Assembly: GCA_026987055.1 (NCBI GenBank)
Contig: JALSNL010000425.1
Span: 1-6,844 of the forward strand
Source of the DNA: Melioribacteraceae bacterium
GTDB taxonomy: Bacteria; Bacteroidota; Ignavibacteria; Ignavibacteriales; Melioribacteraceae
Length of the DNA stretch: 6,844 bases
Direction of reading: 5' to 3'
Shown: positions 5,293 through 6,844 of the stretch, in pieces
How positions within the stretch are numbered: the first letter of the stretch is position 1
Layout of the letters: every line of letters begins with the position of its first letter
Made by a program: the position numbers and the translations under genes
Notes under the pieces: generated by a model
Seen by the model: only the letters and a program-made list of their open reading frames with translations
Databases searched by the model: none
What the model was told of the DNA's origin: nothing

Positions 5293-6844
5293 ATGTTAAA
5301 AACGGCTTTAAAAAAATATTTCGGTTTTAATTCTTTTCGTCCCGGACAAGAAGAAATTATCAAAGCAATAATTGAAAATAAAAATGTTTTAGCCGTAATG
5401 CCAACCGGAGCAGGCAAATCTCTTTGTTACCAACTTCCCTCGTTATTAAGCGATTCATATTCTATCATTATTTCACCACTTATTTCGTTAATGCAAGACC
5501 AAGTAGATTCCATAAATAAAAAAACAATATCCGCAGCTTTTATTAACAGTTCTTTAGACTCCCGAGAAGTAGAAAAAGTTCTGCAAAATTTAAATTCCGG
5601 TAAAATTAAAATGTTGTTTGTTGCTCCCGAAAAACTAAATAATCCTTATTTTATTGAACGAATTAAAAATTCCGCACCTTCCTATGTTTTTGTAGATGAA
5701 GCACATTGCATAAGTGAATGGGGACACAATTTTAGACCAAGCTACCGTAATATTAAATTATTTACAGATGCGATTAATGTAAATAAAATTTCTGCATTTA
5801 CTGCAACTGCAACGCCGGAAGTAAAAACAGATATAATACAACAACTTAATCTAAAAGATGCGGAAGTTTTTTCTTACGGCTTTGAAAGGAACAATCTTTT
5901 TCTAAATGTAATTACTACCAAAAACAAAAAGGAAAAAACTTTACAACTCCTTAAAGAAGAAAATGGGACTTCTATTATCTATACAGCAACAAGAAAAAAT
6001 GCCGAAGAACTTGCTGCATACTTAAAACTTAAAGGAATAAATACCGAACACTATCATGCTGGTATAACAACGGAATTAAGGAAAATAATTCAAGATGATT
6101 TTATAAAAAATAAAATAAAAGTTATTGTTGCAACCAATGCTTTCGGTATGGGAATAGACAAAGAAGATGTTCGCCTTGTTATTCATTACAATATACCGGG
6201 TTCAATAGAAAATTTATATCAAGAATTCGGAAGAGCCGGTAGAGACGGTAAAGATGCTCAAGTTTATCTTTTTTATTCTGCCAAGGATAAATATTTGCAA
6301 GAGTTTTTACTTCAAACAAATTATCCTACATACGAACAGATAAAAATATGTTATCAAACAATTTGTGATTTTCATAAAATAGCTGTTAACACAAAACCTG
6401 AAGGTCAGTTTATTATAAATGAAAAACTCCGTCAGTTGCTTCAAAATAATTCGATTCCCAAAGGAATGATTCCAACAATTTTGAATACTTTAGAACTGAA
6501 CAAATATCTTAAAGTTGCTTCAACATTTACATCAATACGGACTGCAAAGTTTCTTTTAACGCAAGAAAAATTAAAACAATATGTTAAAACTCAATCTAAT
6601 AAAGAATTAAAAAATTTTATTTTGGCTTTAGTAAAAGTTTACGGAAATAATATTTTTAATTCAAAACAAGAAGTTGAACTTACAGTATTGCATAAACAGC
6701 TTCAATATTCTTATGAAAAATTTGATATTTTATTCAGCCGCTTGCAAAACTATGGAATAATAGAATTTGAAAAGCCCTCGCCTTTTTTAAAAATTGAATT
6801 TTTACAGGAAAGAGTTCAAATTGATAAACTTAGAATTGATAAAA
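5293..6844 (+). CDS. recQ: RecQ-family ATP-dependent DNA helicase, C-terminus outside the window
   Basis: An uninterrupted frame of 517 codons that runs off the right edge, so the stop codon is not seen. RecQ helicases unwind DNA 3' to 5' in recombination and replication repair. The motifs are in order: motif 0 FNSFRPGQEE (12-21), Walker A MPTGAGKS (36-43), ISPLISLMQDQV (60-71), DEAH (135-138) with the RecQ aromatic loop ISEWGHNFRPSY (140-151), FTATAT (169-174), ATNAFGMGIDKEDVR (280-294), and QEFGRAGRDG (310-319) with the arginine fingers. Two loop positions differ from the usual ISQWGHDFRP: Gln to Glu142 and Asp to Asn146. The four zinc cysteines that in E. coli RecQ directly follow the core are absent; residues 341-517 instead hold helical and winged-helix-like sequence. 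In the shorter RecQ proteins I associate with Bacteroidota the cysteine cluster comes later, near the C-terminus, so it may lie beyond the window. The ATG at 5293 starts just before motif 0, as expected. There is no clear ribosome binding site. Confidence 0.93.
   Translation, partial: MLKTALKKYFGFNSFRPGQEEIIKAIIENKNVLAVMPTGAGKSLCYQLPSLLSDSYSIIISPLISLMQDQVDSINKKTISAAFINSSLDSREVEKVLQNLNSGKIKMLFVAPEKLNNPYFIERIKNSAPSYVFVDEAHCISEWGHNFRPSYRNIKLFTDAINVNKISAFTATATPEVKTDIIQQLNLKDAEVFSYGFERNNLFLNVITTKNKKEKTLQLLKEENGTSIIYTATRKNAEELAAYLKLKGINTEHYHAGITTELRKIIQDDFIKNKIKVIVATNAFGMGIDKEDVRLVIHYNIPGSIENLYQEFGRAGRDGKDAQVYLFYSAKDKYLQEFLLQTNYPTYEQIKICYQTICDFHKIAVNTKPEGQFIINEKLRQLLQNNSIPKGMIPTILNTLELNKYLKVASTFTSIRTAKFLLTQEKLKQYVKTQSNKELKNFILALVKVYGNNIFNSKQEVELTVLHKQLQYSYEKFDILFSRLQNYGIIEFEKPSPFLKIEFLQERVQIDKLRIDK

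Noticed and set aside
1..6844. CRISPR array, toxin-antitoxin pair, phage defence island or mobile element.
   Set aside because: No regularly spaced repeats, no transposase or integrase, and no small paired genes were seen. RecQ beside an ABC operon on the opposite strand is not a defence signature.

Overview
This 6,844-base window is AT-rich (roughly one third G+C) and comes from an ordinary bacterial chromosome. Low GC, weak Shine-Dalgarno sequences at most genes, and a RecQ whose region just after the helicase core lacks the usual zinc cysteines together suggest a member of the Bacteroidota/Ignavibacteriota group. This is an inference from sequence style; there is no rRNA or other marker gene.

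Layout. Bases 1-156 (minus) hold the first 52 codons of an FAD-dependent dehydrogenase of the COG2509 type, running off the left edge. Bases 157-350 are non-coding, with an abrupt composition step at about 240. Bases 351-3322 (minus) are a tight three-gene operon, read from right to left: 3-hydroxyacyl-CoA dehydrogenase, acetate kinase (TTG start), and a divergent short-chain dehydrogenase/reductase (SDR). The gaps are only 18 and 20 bases. Bases 3323-3433 hold a hairpin that probably terminates the next operon upstream. Bases 3434-5198 (minus) are a two-gene ABC transporter (ATPase, then ABC-2 type permease, 13-base gap). Bases 5199-5292 are a divergent promoter region. From 5293 to the right edge (plus) lies the first 517 codons of a RecQ-family helicase, whose C-terminus is outside the window.

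How the genes work together. The middle operon suggests acyl-CoA and acetate metabolism: a dehydrogenase acting on 3-hydroxyacyl-CoA and an acetate kinase that interconverts acetyl phosphate and acetate with ATP. No phosphotransacetylase is present here. The SDR lacks the catalytic tyrosine and lysine of its superfamily, so its role is open. The ABC pair is a self-contained transporter of unknown substrate. RecQ is a DNA repair helicase on the opposite strand.

I found no CRISPR array, transposase, phage gene, tRNA or rRNA, and no convincing new multi-gene system. The points most worth a second look are the SDR with altered active site, the 241-350 intergenic patch that looks like a repeat, the hairpin at 3353-3394, and residue changes in the 3-hydroxyacyl-CoA dehydrogenase and RecQ.
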